Source of the DNA: Halorubrum sp. Boch-26
GTDB taxonomy: Archaea > Halobacteriota > Halobacteria > Halobacteriales > Haloferacaceae
DNA length: 52,712 nt
Direction of reading: 5' to 3'
Assembly (NCBI RefSeq): GCF_029889805.1
Contig: NZ_JARANT010000005.1
Coordinates: forward strand, 1-52,712
A model generated the notes under the pieces. It was not told the origin of the DNA. It saw only the letters and a program-made list of their open reading frames with translations, and ran no database searches. How positions within the stretch are numbered: position 1 is the stretch's first letter; each line of letters opens with the position of its first letter. Below, piece by piece: positions 14,673 through 24,103 of this stretch. Position numbers and translations under genes: made by a program.

Positions 14673-16244
14673 TTACTCGTCCGGATCCTCGCCCCGCGCC
14701 CGCTTGTACATCGCGAGGGCCTCCTCGCGGCGCTCGGAGTGGTCGACGATCGGCGACGGATACTCAGGCGCCGCGTTCGCGCGCTGGGTGGGCGACAGCT
14801 CGTGCCACTCGTGGATCAGGTCGGCATCGACCCCCCGTAGCTCCGGCACGTATTCTTTTATGTACTCCGCGTCGGGGTCGTAGCGCTCCCCCTGCGTCAT
14901 CGGGTTGAAGATGCGGAAGTAGGGCTGCGCGTCGGTCCCGGTGGAGGCTGCCCACTGCCACCCGCCGTTGTCGTTGGCGGTGTCGTGGTCGGCGAGCTTC
15001 TCCCGGAAGTGGTCGTAGCCGTGGCGCCAGTCGGCGAGCAGGTCCTTCGTGAGGAAGGAGGCGACGATCATCCGAACGCGGTTGTGCATGAACGCCTCCT
15101 CGCGCAGCTGGCGCATCCCGGCGTCGACGATGGGATACCCCGTCTCCCCGCGCTTCCACGCCGCGATCTCATCGGGGTCGTCGCGCCACTCGATACCCTC
15201 CTCGTACACCTTGTAGTTCTCCGACACCACCTCGGGGTTGTGGTACAGCACCTGCGTGTAGAACTCCCGCCACGCCAGCTGCTGCTGGTACTCTTCGACC
15301 GCGGCGACCGGGCCGTTGTCGTCGCCGTCACCCCCATCGTCGTCTTCGCCCGCTGCCCCGTCGCCCGCTGCGGCCCGCTCCTCCGCCGCGGCCATCGCCC
15401 GTTCCGTCGCCTCGTAGGCCTCGCGCACCCCGATCTCGCCGTACTTCAAAAACGCCGACATTCGAGATGTCGACCCGCGGGCGGGGTAGTCTCGCTCGGC
15501 GTCGTACGAGAACACCGCCTCCGAGAGGAACGCGTCGAGCCGCTCGCGGGCGGCCGCCGTCCCTGCGGGACCGATATCGGTATCAGGCTCCGCGAAGCCC
15601 AACTCCGCGGGCGACGGGAGGTCGCCGACGGCGACGCGGCCGGTCTCGACGCCGCCGTCGGAGCGGGTGTCCCCCTGCCGGCCGCCGTCAGCGAGGGCGC
15701 CGCCGTCACCACCCACCGCCGCCGCCAGCGCGTCGGCGTCGACGAGGTCGTCCGATTCCGGGGTCGGCGCCGGCGGGTCGGTCTCGCGGTCGGTCCACTT
15801 CCGCCAGTAGTAGGTGTACACCGAGTACGGGTCGCCGGCGTTCGTGCGGATCGAGTCCGGGGTGTGCAACACCGCGTCGTGGTGCGCCTCGCGCTCGATC
15901 CCGGCCTCGTTGAGCGCCTTGCGGACCGCCGCGTCGCGCTCGCTCGCGAGCCCCGAGTAGTCGCGGTTCCAGACGACGCGGTCGGCGTCGAGGCTCGCGG
16001 CCAGTTCGGGGAGCGCGGTCTCCGGGTCGCCGCGGGCGATGAGGAGGTCGCTGTCGCGATCGCGGTAGTCGTCTCGCAGCGCCGCCATCCCGTCGAGCAG
16101 GCGACGCACTCGCACGTCGCTGGCGTGCGCGAGCACGTCGTCGTCGAAGACGAAGACGCCGGCGACCTCGCCCCTGTCGGCGGCGGCGGCCAGCCCGACG
16201 TTGTCGGCGACTCTGAGGTCCCGTCGGTGCCAGAACAGTTCCAT
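14673..16244 (-). CDS. phr: Deoxyribodipyrimidine photolyase (CPD photolyase family)
   Basis: A light-driven flavoenzyme that splits UV-induced pyrimidine dimers. The 523-residue protein has the antenna-binding alpha/beta domain (about 1-130) starting MELFWHRRDLRVADN. An acidic, Gly-rich linker carries insertions at about 160-190 and 305-330. The FAD-binding helical domain has the motifs QQLAWREFYTQVLYHNP, YPIVDAGMRQLREEAFMHNRVRM, FLTKDLLADWRHGYDHF and NDNGGWQWAASTGTDAQPYF. The low-complexity insertions are typical of haloarchaeal enzymes. It is expected in a sun-exposed halophile. Convergent with mvaD, with repeat copy B between. Confidence 0.95.
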   Translation of the reverse strand: MELFWHRRDLRVADNVGLAAAADRGEVAGVFVFDDDVLAHASDVRVRRLLDGMAALRDDYRDRDSDLLIARGDPETALPELAASLDADRVVWNRDYSGLASERDAAVRKALNEAGIEREAHHDAVLHTPDSIRTNAGDPYSVYTYYWRKWTDRETDPPAPTPESDDLVDADALAAAVGGDGGALADGGRQGDTRSDGGVETGRVAVGDLPSPAELGFAEPDTDIGPAGTAAARERLDAFLSEAVFSYDAERDYPARGSTSRMSAFLKYGEIGVREAYEATERAMAAAEERAAAGDGAAGEDDDGGDGDDNGPVAAVEEYQQQLAWREFYTQVLYHNPEVVSENYKVYEEGIEWRDDPDEIAAWKRGETGYPIVDAGMRQLREEAFMHNRVRMIVASFLTKDLLADWRHGYDHFREKLADHDTANDNGGWQWAASTGTDAQPYFRIFNPMTQGERYDPDAEYIKEYVPELRGVDADLIHEWHELSPTQRANAAPEYPSPIVDHSERREEALAMYKRARGEDPDE

Positions 16245-16403
16245 GGGATCGCCACGGGTGCGATCACCGTGAAACCACCGGCGGCCGTCGCTCGGTCGCG
16301 GAGCGCGACCCCCGTCTCCCGGGAGGTCGTCGGCGCCGAGGGTCAGATGTCAAGTGTCAAGGGCCGATCGTCGAGCATCGGGGGTCGAGCGTCGACCGCC
16401 GCG

Positions 16404-16850
16404 TTACAGCTCCGGGCGGTCGGGGATATCCACCCGATCGAGCAGGAAGTACCCGAGCGTGAGCGCGAGCACCAACACCGCGATCGCGATCGCCGCGAGG
16501 ACCGTCTCCTGGCCCGTGTCGTAATCCTCCAGCCGGAAGCTGATCGCCCGCCGGGCGACGGCGATGATCGACGCGCTGACGACGATCCGGAGCACGGGTT
16601 CGCCCTTGGCGTACGCCAACAGCGTCCGGTGGACCTCGACGATGACCAATAGGAGGAGCACGCTGTCGAGGAGGCCGACCACCTCGTTCGGGTCGGTGAA
16701 GTTCCCGGCGACGAGGAGCTGATACAGCGATAAGAACAGGTCGAAGACGCCGATGAGGAACAGCAGGAGGAGGAAGTACGCGGCCCCGAGCACCAGCCAT
16801 TCCATCGACACCGCGGCCGGCTTCGTCGCGTCTTCGAGGTCGAAGGCCAT
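16404..16850 (-). CDS. PsiE-like four-helix membrane protein
   Basis: A 148-residue membrane protein with four hydrophobic segments at about 17-46, 60-76, 84-101 and 116-137. The pattern VVEVHRTLLAYAKGEPVLRIVVSASIIAVARRAISF is the hallmark of the PsiE (phosphate-starvation-inducible) family, whose role is unknown beyond induction in bacteria. ATG 16850 gives a polar N-terminus. It lies between phr and the helicase on the same strand, 38 nt after the helicase stop, so read-through from the helicase is possible. No phosphate genes are near. Confidence 0.85.
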   Translation of the reverse strand: MAFDLEDATKPAAVSMEWLVLGAAYFLLLLFLIGVFDLFLSLYQLLVAGNFTDPNEVVGLLDSVLLLLVIVEVHRTLLAYAKGEPVLRIVVSASIIAVARRAISFRLEDYDTGQETVLAAIAIAVLVLALTLGYFLLDRVDIPDRPEL

Positions 16851-16887
16851 ACCTCGATTGGAGGCGGCGGCGCCAAGTCGCTTGCGC

Positions 16888-19335
16888 CTACTCGTCGGGG
16901 GTCAACGCCTCCAGCAGGTGGACCGCCGGCGCCTTCGCCAAGGGGTCGTTTGCGTTGCCGCAGTGCGGCGACTGGACGCACGCCGGGCAGCCGCCCTCGC
17001 AGTCGCAGCCGTCGATGAGCCGCGCGGTCCGGGCCATCAGCTCCTCGATCCGCTCGTGACCGCGTCGCGTGAGCCCGACGCCGCCCGGGTAGCCGTCGTA
17101 GACGAACACCGCGGGCGCGTCGGTGTGGGGGTGGTACGGCGTCGAGATTCCCCCCACGTCGGCGCGGTCACAGAGCAGGTGGAACGGGAACAGCGAGATG
17201 ATCCCGTGTTCGGCGGCGTGGATCCCGCCGTTGAAGGCGTACTCGCCGCCGAGCGAACTTTCGCTCTCCCCGCCCTCGGTAGTCCCCTCTCCGCCGTCGG
17301 TCACCTTTTCGGCATCGTCGGCGTCGGCCGTGTCCTCTGCGCCGCCGCCCCCAGCGCGGCTCCCGAGCGCGCGAATCTCCGACTCCAGGTCGGCTGGAAC
17401 CGGGAAGTAGAGGGCCTTCGTCCGCAGCGTCGTCTCCGGGAGGTCCAGCGCCGCCTCCCCGAGCGACTCGCCGGTTTTGGCGTCCTTCCGGACGAATCCC
17501 GTAATCCGCTCCGTGACCGTCACGTCGGCGAATCTGACGGGGACGTCCGGGCGCGCCGACAGCTCCCGCGCCGCGAGGTCCTCGTTCACGACGATGTCCT
17601 TCTCGGTGAGCGGCTGGGTGTAGTAGTCGGCCCACGAGGACTGCAGTTCGGCGACGTCGCGGTCGAGGTCCAGTTCGGTCACCTCGTAGGTGCGCCCCTG
17701 CTGGTGGTATATCGCGCCGGGATGAGCGTCGCGGAGCGCGTCCGCGAACCCGAGCGAGGCGACCGTCTCGTTCCGCGACGAGTCGATCAGGTCGACCTCG
17801 CGGTCCCCGACCGTCCGGAGGCTCACGGACTGCTGCGGGCTCGACGAGCCGGCGTGGGTCCATCGCAGCCCGTCGGCGGTCTCCCGCCTGTCGAGGACGC
17901 CCTCGTCGGTCAGGTCGGCGACGACGCTCGGAAACGTCTCGCCCAAGAAGCGCTCGTCCACCGGCGAGAGCCAGCTCTCGTCCGCCGCGCAAGCGACGTG
18001 CCCCGGAAGCAGCTGGCCGTTCTCGGGGTCGCAGATCGCGTCCTCCGACGGCGCCTCGAAGAAGTCGGTCGGGTTGCGCATGAGGTACTGGTCGAGCTGG
18101 TCCTCGCCGCCGACCATCACCACGAGCGCGGGGTCGTCGCCGCGACCCGCGCGTCCCGCGCGCTGGTACGCCGACATCCGCGTGCCGGGGTAGCCGTCCA
18201 AGATGACGGCGTCGAGTCCACCGACGTCGACGCCGAGCTCCAGGGCGCTCGTCGACCAGACGCCCCGCAGCTCGCCGGCGTGGAGGTCGGCCTCTATCTC
18301 CCGCCGACGCTCGTTCGTCAGGGCGGCTTGGTACGCGCCGACCTTCCCCGCGAGCTCGCGCTCCCCGCGCTCTCGGAGGTCGCTCGCGCTGTCGGTCGCG
18401 TACTGCTCCGCGGTCTGGCGCGCCCGCGTGAACGCCAGCGTCTGCGCGCCGCCGGTCACGAGGTCACAGAAGAGCCGTTTGGTCTCGGTGTGGCTCGACT
18501 TCCGGCGGCCGCTCCCGCGCTCCTGCCAGTCGTCGTCGTACTCGGGTGGATTCCACAGCACCCAGTCGCGGGGTCCCCTCCCCGACGCGTCCTCGTCGAC
18601 GAGGGCGATACCTGAGGGGTCGCGGCCGGTCACGCTCGCGACGTGCTCGACGGGATTGTTGATCGTGGCCGAACAGCAGACGAACCGCGGGTCGGACCCG
18701 AACCGCTCGCAGGTCCGCGCGAGCCGGCGCATCGTCATGGCGACCTGCGAGCCGAACACGCCGCGGTAGCTGTGGACCTCGTCGATGACGACGTACTCCA
18801 GCGACGAGAAGAACCACTCCCACAGGCGCCCGGCGTACGGGAGCAGCGCGTAGTGAAGCATGTCCGGATTCGACAGCAGCACCGTCGGCTCGCGGTCACG
18901 TACGTCGCGTTTCTCGCTCCGAGAGAGCCGGCCGGTGTACGAGTCGACCGTGACGCCGCTGCCGAAGCCGAGTCCGTGAGCGAGGTCGCTCAGACTCGCC
19001 TCCTGATCGGCGATCAGGGCGTTCTGGGGGCCGATGTACAGCGTCCGTCCCCCGTGGTCCATCGCGGCCTCGAAGGCGGGGACGGTGTACGCGAGCGACT
19101 TCCCGCTCGCTGTCTCGGTGGCGAGGACGACGTCGTCGCCGTCGCGGACCGCCTCGATCGCGTCGGCCTGATGGCGATACAGTCGGTCGATCCCCTGTTT
19201 CGCCAGCGCGTCGGCCATCCGCGGTGTGAGGTCGACGTCGCCGTACGCCGGCTCGCGGGCGGGGAGGCGGCGGTGCTCCGCGATTTGTCCCTCGTAGAAC
19301 GGTCGGTTCCGCAGCCACTCGATGGCGTCCTCCAC
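16888..19335 (-). CDS. DEAD/H helicase with C-terminal DUF1998 zinc domain (Hrq1/MrfA family)
   Basis: An 815-residue superfamily 2 helicase. Motif I is ATETASGKS (72-80), motif II DEVH (185-188), motif III SATINNP, and motif VI AYQRAGRAGR. The C-terminal DUF1998 region ends in a four-Cys cluster in the segment CDCEGGCPACVQSPHC, the signature of MrfA/Hrq1 helicases. Bacterial MrfA repairs mitomycin-damaged DNA and binds zinc through this cluster. A repair role is likely here. A Gly/Glu-rich linker at about 665-700 is probably a haloarchaeal insertion. It is followed by the PsiE-like gene on the same strand. Confidence 0.92.
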   Translation of the reverse strand: MEDAIEWLRNRPFYEGQIAEHRRLPAREPAYGDVDLTPRMADALAKQGIDRLYRHQADAIEAVRDGDDVVLATETASGKSLAYTVPAFEAAMDHGGRTLYIGPQNALIADQEASLSDLAHGLGFGSGVTVDSYTGRLSRSEKRDVRDREPTVLLSNPDMLHYALLPYAGRLWEWFFSSLEYVVIDEVHSYRGVFGSQVAMTMRRLARTCERFGSDPRFVCCSATINNPVEHVASVTGRDPSGIALVDEDASGRGPRDWVLWNPPEYDDDWQERGSGRRKSSHTETKRLFCDLVTGGAQTLAFTRARQTAEQYATDSASDLRERGERELAGKVGAYQAALTNERRREIEADLHAGELRGVWSTSALELGVDVGGLDAVILDGYPGTRMSAYQRAGRAGRGDDPALVVMVGGEDQLDQYLMRNPTDFFEAPSEDAICDPENGQLLPGHVACAADESWLSPVDERFLGETFPSVVADLTDEGVLDRRETADGLRWTHAGSSSPQQSVSLRTVGDREVDLIDSSRNETVASLGFADALRDAHPGAIYHQQGRTYEVTELDLDRDVAELQSSWADYYTQPLTEKDIVVNEDLAARELSARPDVPVRFADVTVTERITGFVRKDAKTGESLGEAALDLPETTLRTKALYFPVPADLESEIRALGSRAGGGGAEDTADADDAEKVTDGGEGTTEGGESESSLGGEYAFNGGIHAAEHGIISLFPFHLLCDRADVGGISTPYHPHTDAPAVFVYDGYPGGVGLTRRGHERIEELMARTARLIDGCDCEGGCPACVQSPHCGNANDPLAKAPAVHLLEALTPDE

Positions 19336-19434
19336 GGCTACCGATCCGTGAGGAGCGACCGGGCCTAACGGTTGTGGTCGTGGGAGCCCGTGACGAACTG
19401 TCTCGGTTCGACATGCTCCGCTGGAGAGTACGGG

Positions 19435-22341
19435 TTAGACGGTCGGGAGAAAAACCGCGACGGTACTCCCCTCAGAATCGTTCTTTTCGAGGGCCACGCG
19501 GCCGTCCGACTGGCGAACGATCTCGTGGACGAGCCAGAGTCCGAGCCCGCTCCCGTGGTATAAGGGTTCGATCTCCGCCTGTTGTGTCAGGATGTTCGAT
19601 TCCATTTCCGGGATCTCGGGGCCCGTATCGATTACCCGGATCTCTGCGCTTCCGTCGTTGTGTCGAACATCGACGGTAACGGTCGGATGCTCCGCCTCCG
19701 AGTGCACCACCGCGTTCCGGATCAACTCTCCGAGTGCTTCGTCGATGTCGTACGTCGCTCTAACCTGGAACTCGGCAGGGAGTGTCGCGTCCACCTCGGC
19801 CGCCGGATAGAGGTCTGCAATTTCGGCAACGATAGATTCCACCGTCGACACGACGTCGCGGGAGGCGATCTCGGGTGGGTCAGTGAGCACCGAGGTTATC
19901 TTCCGTTGTTTCTCCGCCGTGTCGACGAACTTTCGGCTGACCTCAAGGATCGTGTCGATGTCCGGCTGAATCTCGGTCGAACCATTTGCTTGGACCATCT
20001 CCGCCCGGCCCATGAGGACGTTCATCGAGTTTCTGATATTGTGCCTGAGGATGCGGTCGACGACCTGTATCTGTTGCCGGTTCTTCCGGCGCTCCGAGAT
20101 GTCACGGATGTGATTCACGACACCGACGACAGTTCCCTCGTGATCGCGGAATCGGGAGACGGTTGACTCGCCGGGAAACTCGTCTCCGCACTTCGTTCGA
20201 TACTCGACCTCCAGTTTGCTATCGAGCGGTTCCACGTTGTCATTGCCCACTTCCAGCAAGGCGGTTTCATCGCCGACGTCTGCGAGGAGCCGCCGCAGAG
20301 GTGCTCCTTTGATATCGTCAAGTTCGTACCCGAACCGCTCGGTAAATCCGGGATTACAGTTCGTAACCCGGCCGTCCGTGTCCGTCACCGCGATCGGATC
20401 GCGAATGCTGTTAAACAGCGACACGTACCGCCGTCGCTGTCCGTTTATCTCGCGTTCGCGCTCAACTTGCTCGGTGATGTCTCGCACGACGCCGATACCG
20501 CTGATAGCCTCGCCGTCATCGTCGAATTCGACCTCCGCCCGCTCGTGGACCCACTTGGTTTCGCCGTCTACGACGATGCGGTGTTCGAAGTCATACGTCT
20601 CACCCTCCAACGCTGCAGCCCACTCTTCAGTAACCAATTCCGTATCGGCAGGGTGGACCGCGTCCAGGAACCGCTGGTACGTCATCGGCTGTTCTCGTCC
20701 GATCCCGAAGATCCGATACGCCTCCTCCGACCAGTGGAGATCCTCGGTTTCGAGATCGAGATGCCAACTCCCGACGTTCCCGATCTCCTGTGCTTGGACG
20801 AGATGCGTCTGGATCTCCTCTTCTTTCTGTTTCCGTTCCGTGATGTCTCTGGAAATGATCGCAACACCGCGCGATCCGTCGTAGAGTTCGACCGGAACGA
20901 ACCGCTGTTCGGCGTTAACGTATCCGACAGAGTCGAGGGAGAGATCGAACTCGAGGCTCAACGTTTCCGTTCCGGAGGGGCTTTGCACCCATTCGCCGAC
21001 GTCCGGCGTGGTTCCCTCCAAGATCGCGTCGAGCGCGTCCAGAAACCGCCGTGGATCGGAATTGGGAGCAGCCATCTCCTCGGTGACCGGTTCGATCGGC
21101 ATCCCCTTGATCGCCGACAACGAGATATCCGCAAACTCCTGTGCCGCCTCGTTGGCAAACTGGATCCGTTTTTCTTCATCCACGAGGAACGCCACTTCGT
21201 TCATCGATTGGATGATGACCTCCTGCGTCCGGAGGCGTTGTTCGCGCTCTTTCTGATCGGTGATGTCGTCGTAGATCGCCACGAAGTTCGTCACGTCACC
21301 CGCGTCGTTCGTCACGGGGGCGATGGTGTGTTTTGAGACGAACTGTGTCCCGTCACGCCGTTCGTTGACGATCTCGCCGGTCCAAACCTCCCCGTTCAGG
21401 ATCGTCTCCCAGAGTTCGGTGAAGAACTCGTCGTCGTGTTCTCCGGAGCGGAGGAAACTCGGCTGTCGCCCGACCGCAGCCGCGCTCGTGTAGCCAGTCA
21501 TTCGCTCGAACGCCGGATTCACGTACTGGATCACGCCATCTACATCGGTGAAAAAGACCGCGTGACCGCTTGCAGTTACCATCTGCTCAAACTTGCGCAA
21601 CTGTTTTTCGCGTTCCTTCCGTTGGGTTATTTTGCGCGTGGATCCGACGAGTTGCACGACTTCATCCTCGACGATAACGGGGGCGATGCTCGTTTCCCAC
21701 CACGACTCGTGGCCGAAAATCGATATCTGCTCCTCGTACGTCTGTTCCGTTCGATCGGCCACACACTTCCGGTACTTCTCACGGACAATCGCGCCGTCAG
21801 TCTCGCCCGCGATCTCACGAACCGTTTTACCCCGAAGATCGTCGATCGACGCCTCGGTGAGCGACTCGTAGGCTCGGTTGACTCGATTCATACGGAACGT
21901 CTCGCCGTCGTCTTCGACGTCGATGACGAACAACCCGTCCTGTGCGTTCTGAAACACCGTCTCCGCTCGATTCAGATCCCGCTCTCCCTCCGTTAGTTTC
22001 GTTGTCTCGCAGATACAGACCGTGACCCCCGTCTCGTCGGGATAGATCCGGATCTCGTACCGCCCGTCTCGCTCTCGGTTGTACCGCTCGAAACTCGTTG
22101 GCCGACCAGTCTCGATCGCCTGCTCGACGGCGTTTCGTGCCGCGGATCCCCACGACTCGGGAAACGCGTCCCAGATGGACGTGTCAAGGAGGGCTTCGGG
22201 GTCAGAATCGAGAAGTTGAGCGGCTCCGTCGTCGGCGTACGTGCACCGATGCTCATCATCGAACGCGAGTACGTCATCTGCGACCCGTGACAGTGCGTCG
22301 TGCCGATTGCGGTTTAGACCGTTGGGGTCTGAGCTTGCCAT
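19435..22341 (-). CDS. Sensor histidine kinase with six tandem PAS domains
   Basis: A 968-residue soluble kinase with no membrane segment. Six PAS/PAC units follow in order (roughly 1-125, 126-250, 251-372, 373-510, 511-632 and 633-758), most ending in a conserved D-I-T-x-x-K/R-x-x-E linker. The kinase core has the phosphoacceptor segment LRHNIRNSMNVLMG (His about 767). Its ATP domain has the N-box ELIRNAVVHSE, G1 VIDTGPEIP and G2 GSGLGLWLVHEI. It would sense cytosolic ligands or redox through PAS cofactors and pass phosphate to an unlinked response regulator, since none is adjacent. Codons are richer in A/T than the flanks, suggesting recent transfer with the transducer remnant upstream. Confidence 0.93.
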   Translation of the reverse strand: MASSDPNGLNRNRHDALSRVADDVLAFDDEHRCTYADDGAAQLLDSDPEALLDTSIWDAFPESWGSAARNAVEQAIETGRPTSFERYNRERDGRYEIRIYPDETGVTVCICETTKLTEGERDLNRAETVFQNAQDGLFVIDVEDDGETFRMNRVNRAYESLTEASIDDLRGKTVREIAGETDGAIVREKYRKCVADRTEQTYEEQISIFGHESWWETSIAPVIVEDEVVQLVGSTRKITQRKEREKQLRKFEQMVTASGHAVFFTDVDGVIQYVNPAFERMTGYTSAAAVGRQPSFLRSGEHDDEFFTELWETILNGEVWTGEIVNERRDGTQFVSKHTIAPVTNDAGDVTNFVAIYDDITDQKEREQRLRTQEVIIQSMNEVAFLVDEEKRIQFANEAAQEFADISLSAIKGMPIEPVTEEMAAPNSDPRRFLDALDAILEGTTPDVGEWVQSPSGTETLSLEFDLSLDSVGYVNAEQRFVPVELYDGSRGVAIISRDITERKQKEEEIQTHLVQAQEIGNVGSWHLDLETEDLHWSEEAYRIFGIGREQPMTYQRFLDAVHPADTELVTEEWAAALEGETYDFEHRIVVDGETKWVHERAEVEFDDDGEAISGIGVVRDITEQVEREREINGQRRRYVSLFNSIRDPIAVTDTDGRVTNCNPGFTERFGYELDDIKGAPLRRLLADVGDETALLEVGNDNVEPLDSKLEVEYRTKCGDEFPGESTVSRFRDHEGTVVGVVNHIRDISERRKNRQQIQVVDRILRHNIRNSMNVLMGRAEMVQANGSTEIQPDIDTILEVSRKFVDTAEKQRKITSVLTDPPEIASRDVVSTVESIVAEIADLYPAAEVDATLPAEFQVRATYDIDEALGELIRNAVVHSEAEHPTVTVDVRHNDGSAEIRVIDTGPEIPEMESNILTQQAEIEPLYHGSGLGLWLVHEIVRQSDGRVALEKNDSEGSTVAVFLPTV

Positions 22342-22693
22342 GGGCGAGTTACTGGTTATTCGCTTCGGTGATGATCGCCGTCATACTACGTTAGTCGAGA
22401 GATGCGTCAAAAAGTGTGTGCCAACCTCTCAGTGGGTTGGGTACTTCCCGCCCAGTAAGTCAGTTGGGACACGTATTCGTCCTGATCCGAGACGTCGAAC
22501 GACACACTGGACAGATCGCTCTGGAGTGTCGCTTCGGTTGCTGACCGCTCCGCGTTCGCTCCCCGTGATCGATTGGCGTGCCGGTCATTCAGGTGGGACC
22601 GATGTCTGGATGGAGAGTGGACTGACGGCGGCGTATGCGCGACAGCGACGCCGGAGCGGCGGTGCGCTGACCTGTCACCGATTGCCGAACCGG
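22342..22693. other. Gene-free low-GC spacer inside the signalling island
   Basis: About 350 nt between the histidine kinase start and the transducer fragment stop. It is lower in GC than the chromosome average here, and I see no gene, repeat or clear promoter. It is probably decayed sequence from the island. Confidence 0.4.
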
Positions 22694-23317
22694 TCATTCG
22701 TCGTCCACCAACTTCTCGATAGTCCGCTGGATTTCGTTGACGGATTCTGCTTGCCGCTCGTTCGAGGCGACGACATCTTTCACCTGGTCCCGCACCTCCT
22801 CGGCTTGGTCCGTTGCTTCCGAGAGGATGCTTGCGACTTCTTCGGTGCTTGCCGCCTGATCATCGGCTGCATTGGCCACCTCTGCGATCCCTTCGGACGT
22901 CTCTGCGACCGCCTCGACGATATCGTCGAGGTTGGCCATCGCGGCTTCGACGCGATCGACGCCGTCGTCGATCTGGGCGGTCGCCGACGTGAGGCTCTCG
23001 ACCGTGGCTGCCGTTTCCCGTTGGATCTCGTCGATCATCTCCTCGATTCGTCGAGCCTGTTCCTGTGAGTCCTCTGCGAGCGCCTTGACTTCGTCGGCGA
23101 CGACGGCGAATCCGGAGCCGGCTTCACCGGCTCGGGCGGCTTCGATCGACGCGTTGAGCGCCAACAGATTCGTCTGGTCCGCGATGTCGTTGATGACGGA
23201 GACGATCTCGTCGATCTGTTCGATCCTATCATCGAGCTGTTCGACGTCGTTACTGGCCTCGTCAGCGGCCGTCTTGACATCCTCGAGAACCGAAATCGGT
23301 CCGGAAAATGGCCCCGG
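22694..23317 (-). pseudogene. 5'-truncated halobacterial transducer (methyl-accepting chemotaxis protein)
   Basis: The minus-strand frame reads [20 protein letters not shown], then the highly conserved hairpin tip [38 protein letters not shown], then a coiled coil to EKLVDDE at 22694. All upstream parts of a transducer (sensor, membrane segments, HAMP and the N-terminal half of the signalling coil) are missing. The frame simply runs back to the TGA at 23318-23320 that also ends the GNAT gene. A TTG at 23164 could start a 156-residue fragment, but a lone half-coil should not signal. This is best read as a remnant cut at about 23300. Confidence 0.85.
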
Positions 23318-23983
23318 TCAGTCGTCGGCGGGCGGGCGGGAACGAGCGGCGACGGGCGGCTCCTCCGTTTCCGGCTCGGACGGCCCGAGGCGCGCCAGCG
23401 GCGGCCAGCGCACCTCGGTCGCGATCGGGTCGTCGAGGTCGAGCTCCATCCGGAGGTCGCCGCGACGGTCGACGAGCTCGAACCCGACCGTTCGGTACAC
23501 TCGGCGCGCGATGCGATTCCCGCTCTCGACGTGGAGTTCGAGCCCGTCGCGGCCCGCGGCGGCGGCGTCGGCGATCACGTGGCGGCAGAGCTCGGTCCCG
23601 ACGCCGCGCCCCTGCATCGTCGGGTGGACGAACACCGCGAGCTCCGGGCGGTCCGCGTCGGTCGGCGTGTACATCGCGTGGCCGAACAGCTCGCCGTCCC
23701 GCTCGGCGACCACGTTGCTCCCCTCCCGCAGCATCGACTCGATCCACTCCGCCCGACGGTTCCGCGTCACCGGGGGAAGGCCCTGCGCGCGATCCGCGGT
23801 CTCGAACCCCTCGTACATCTCGGCGAGCGGTGCGGCGTCCTCCCTGACGGCCGGCCGAATCGTCCACCGGGCACCCTCCTTGTCGACGAACCGCGGACAC
23901 CGCGGCGGGCAGTGGACCGTGCCCTCACACTCGCTCCCGTCCCATCCGTCGCAGGCGACGGCGTCGGTGTCGTCGTGGCTCAT
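23318..23983 (-). CDS. GNAT N-acetyltransferase with N-terminal Cys cluster
   Basis: A 221-residue acetyltransferase. The acetyl-CoA-binding motif A is VFVHPTMQGRGVGTEL (about 117-132), followed by GLELHVESGNRIARRVYRTVGF, the usual GNAT end. The N-terminus has four Cys at about 11, 19, 25 and 29 (CDGWDGSEC, then CPPRC) that could bind zinc or act as a short treble-clef-like module. The C-terminal 30 residues are disordered. The acceptor is unknown. A TATA box at 24008-24015 and a palindrome at 24027-24041 precede it. The decayed transducer begins immediately after its stop. Confidence 0.88.
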   Translation of the reverse strand: MSHDDTDAVACDGWDGSECEGTVHCPPRCPRFVDKEGARWTIRPAVREDAAPLAEMYEGFETADRAQGLPPVTRNRRAEWIESMLREGSNVVAERDGELFGHAMYTPTDADRPELAVFVHPTMQGRGVGTELCRHVIADAAAAGRDGLELHVESGNRIARRVYRTVGFELVDRRGDLRMELDLDDPIATEVRWPPLARLGPSEPETEEPPVAARSRPPADD

Positions 23984-24007
23984 GGTCGTCCATACGTCTC
24001 CGCGCGG

Positions 24008-24041
24008 GTTATACTGTGATAGCTGCTCCCACAGCGTGGGA
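24008..24041 (-). promoter_or_regulatory. GNAT promoter with upstream operator-like palindrome
   Basis: On the minus strand a TATA box AGTATAAC (24008-24015) lies 25-32 nt before ATG 23983. Eleven bases farther upstream is a perfect inverted repeat TCCCAC-AGC-GTGGGA (24027-24041), suited to a dimeric regulator. Confidence 0.5.
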
Positions 24042-24103
24042 ACGGTCGAGCGATCGGAGCGGGCCGAGAGGGGAGACGGAACGGACGGAGCCCGCGTCGA
24101 ACG

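Noticed and set aside
22407-22697. A 96-residue minus-strand frame whose ATG overlaps the transducer-fragment stop (ATGA)
   Set aside because: The overlap looks like coupling, but the peptide is rich in Arg, His and Ser with no ordered segment, and it starts from a decayed gene. I treat it as chance.
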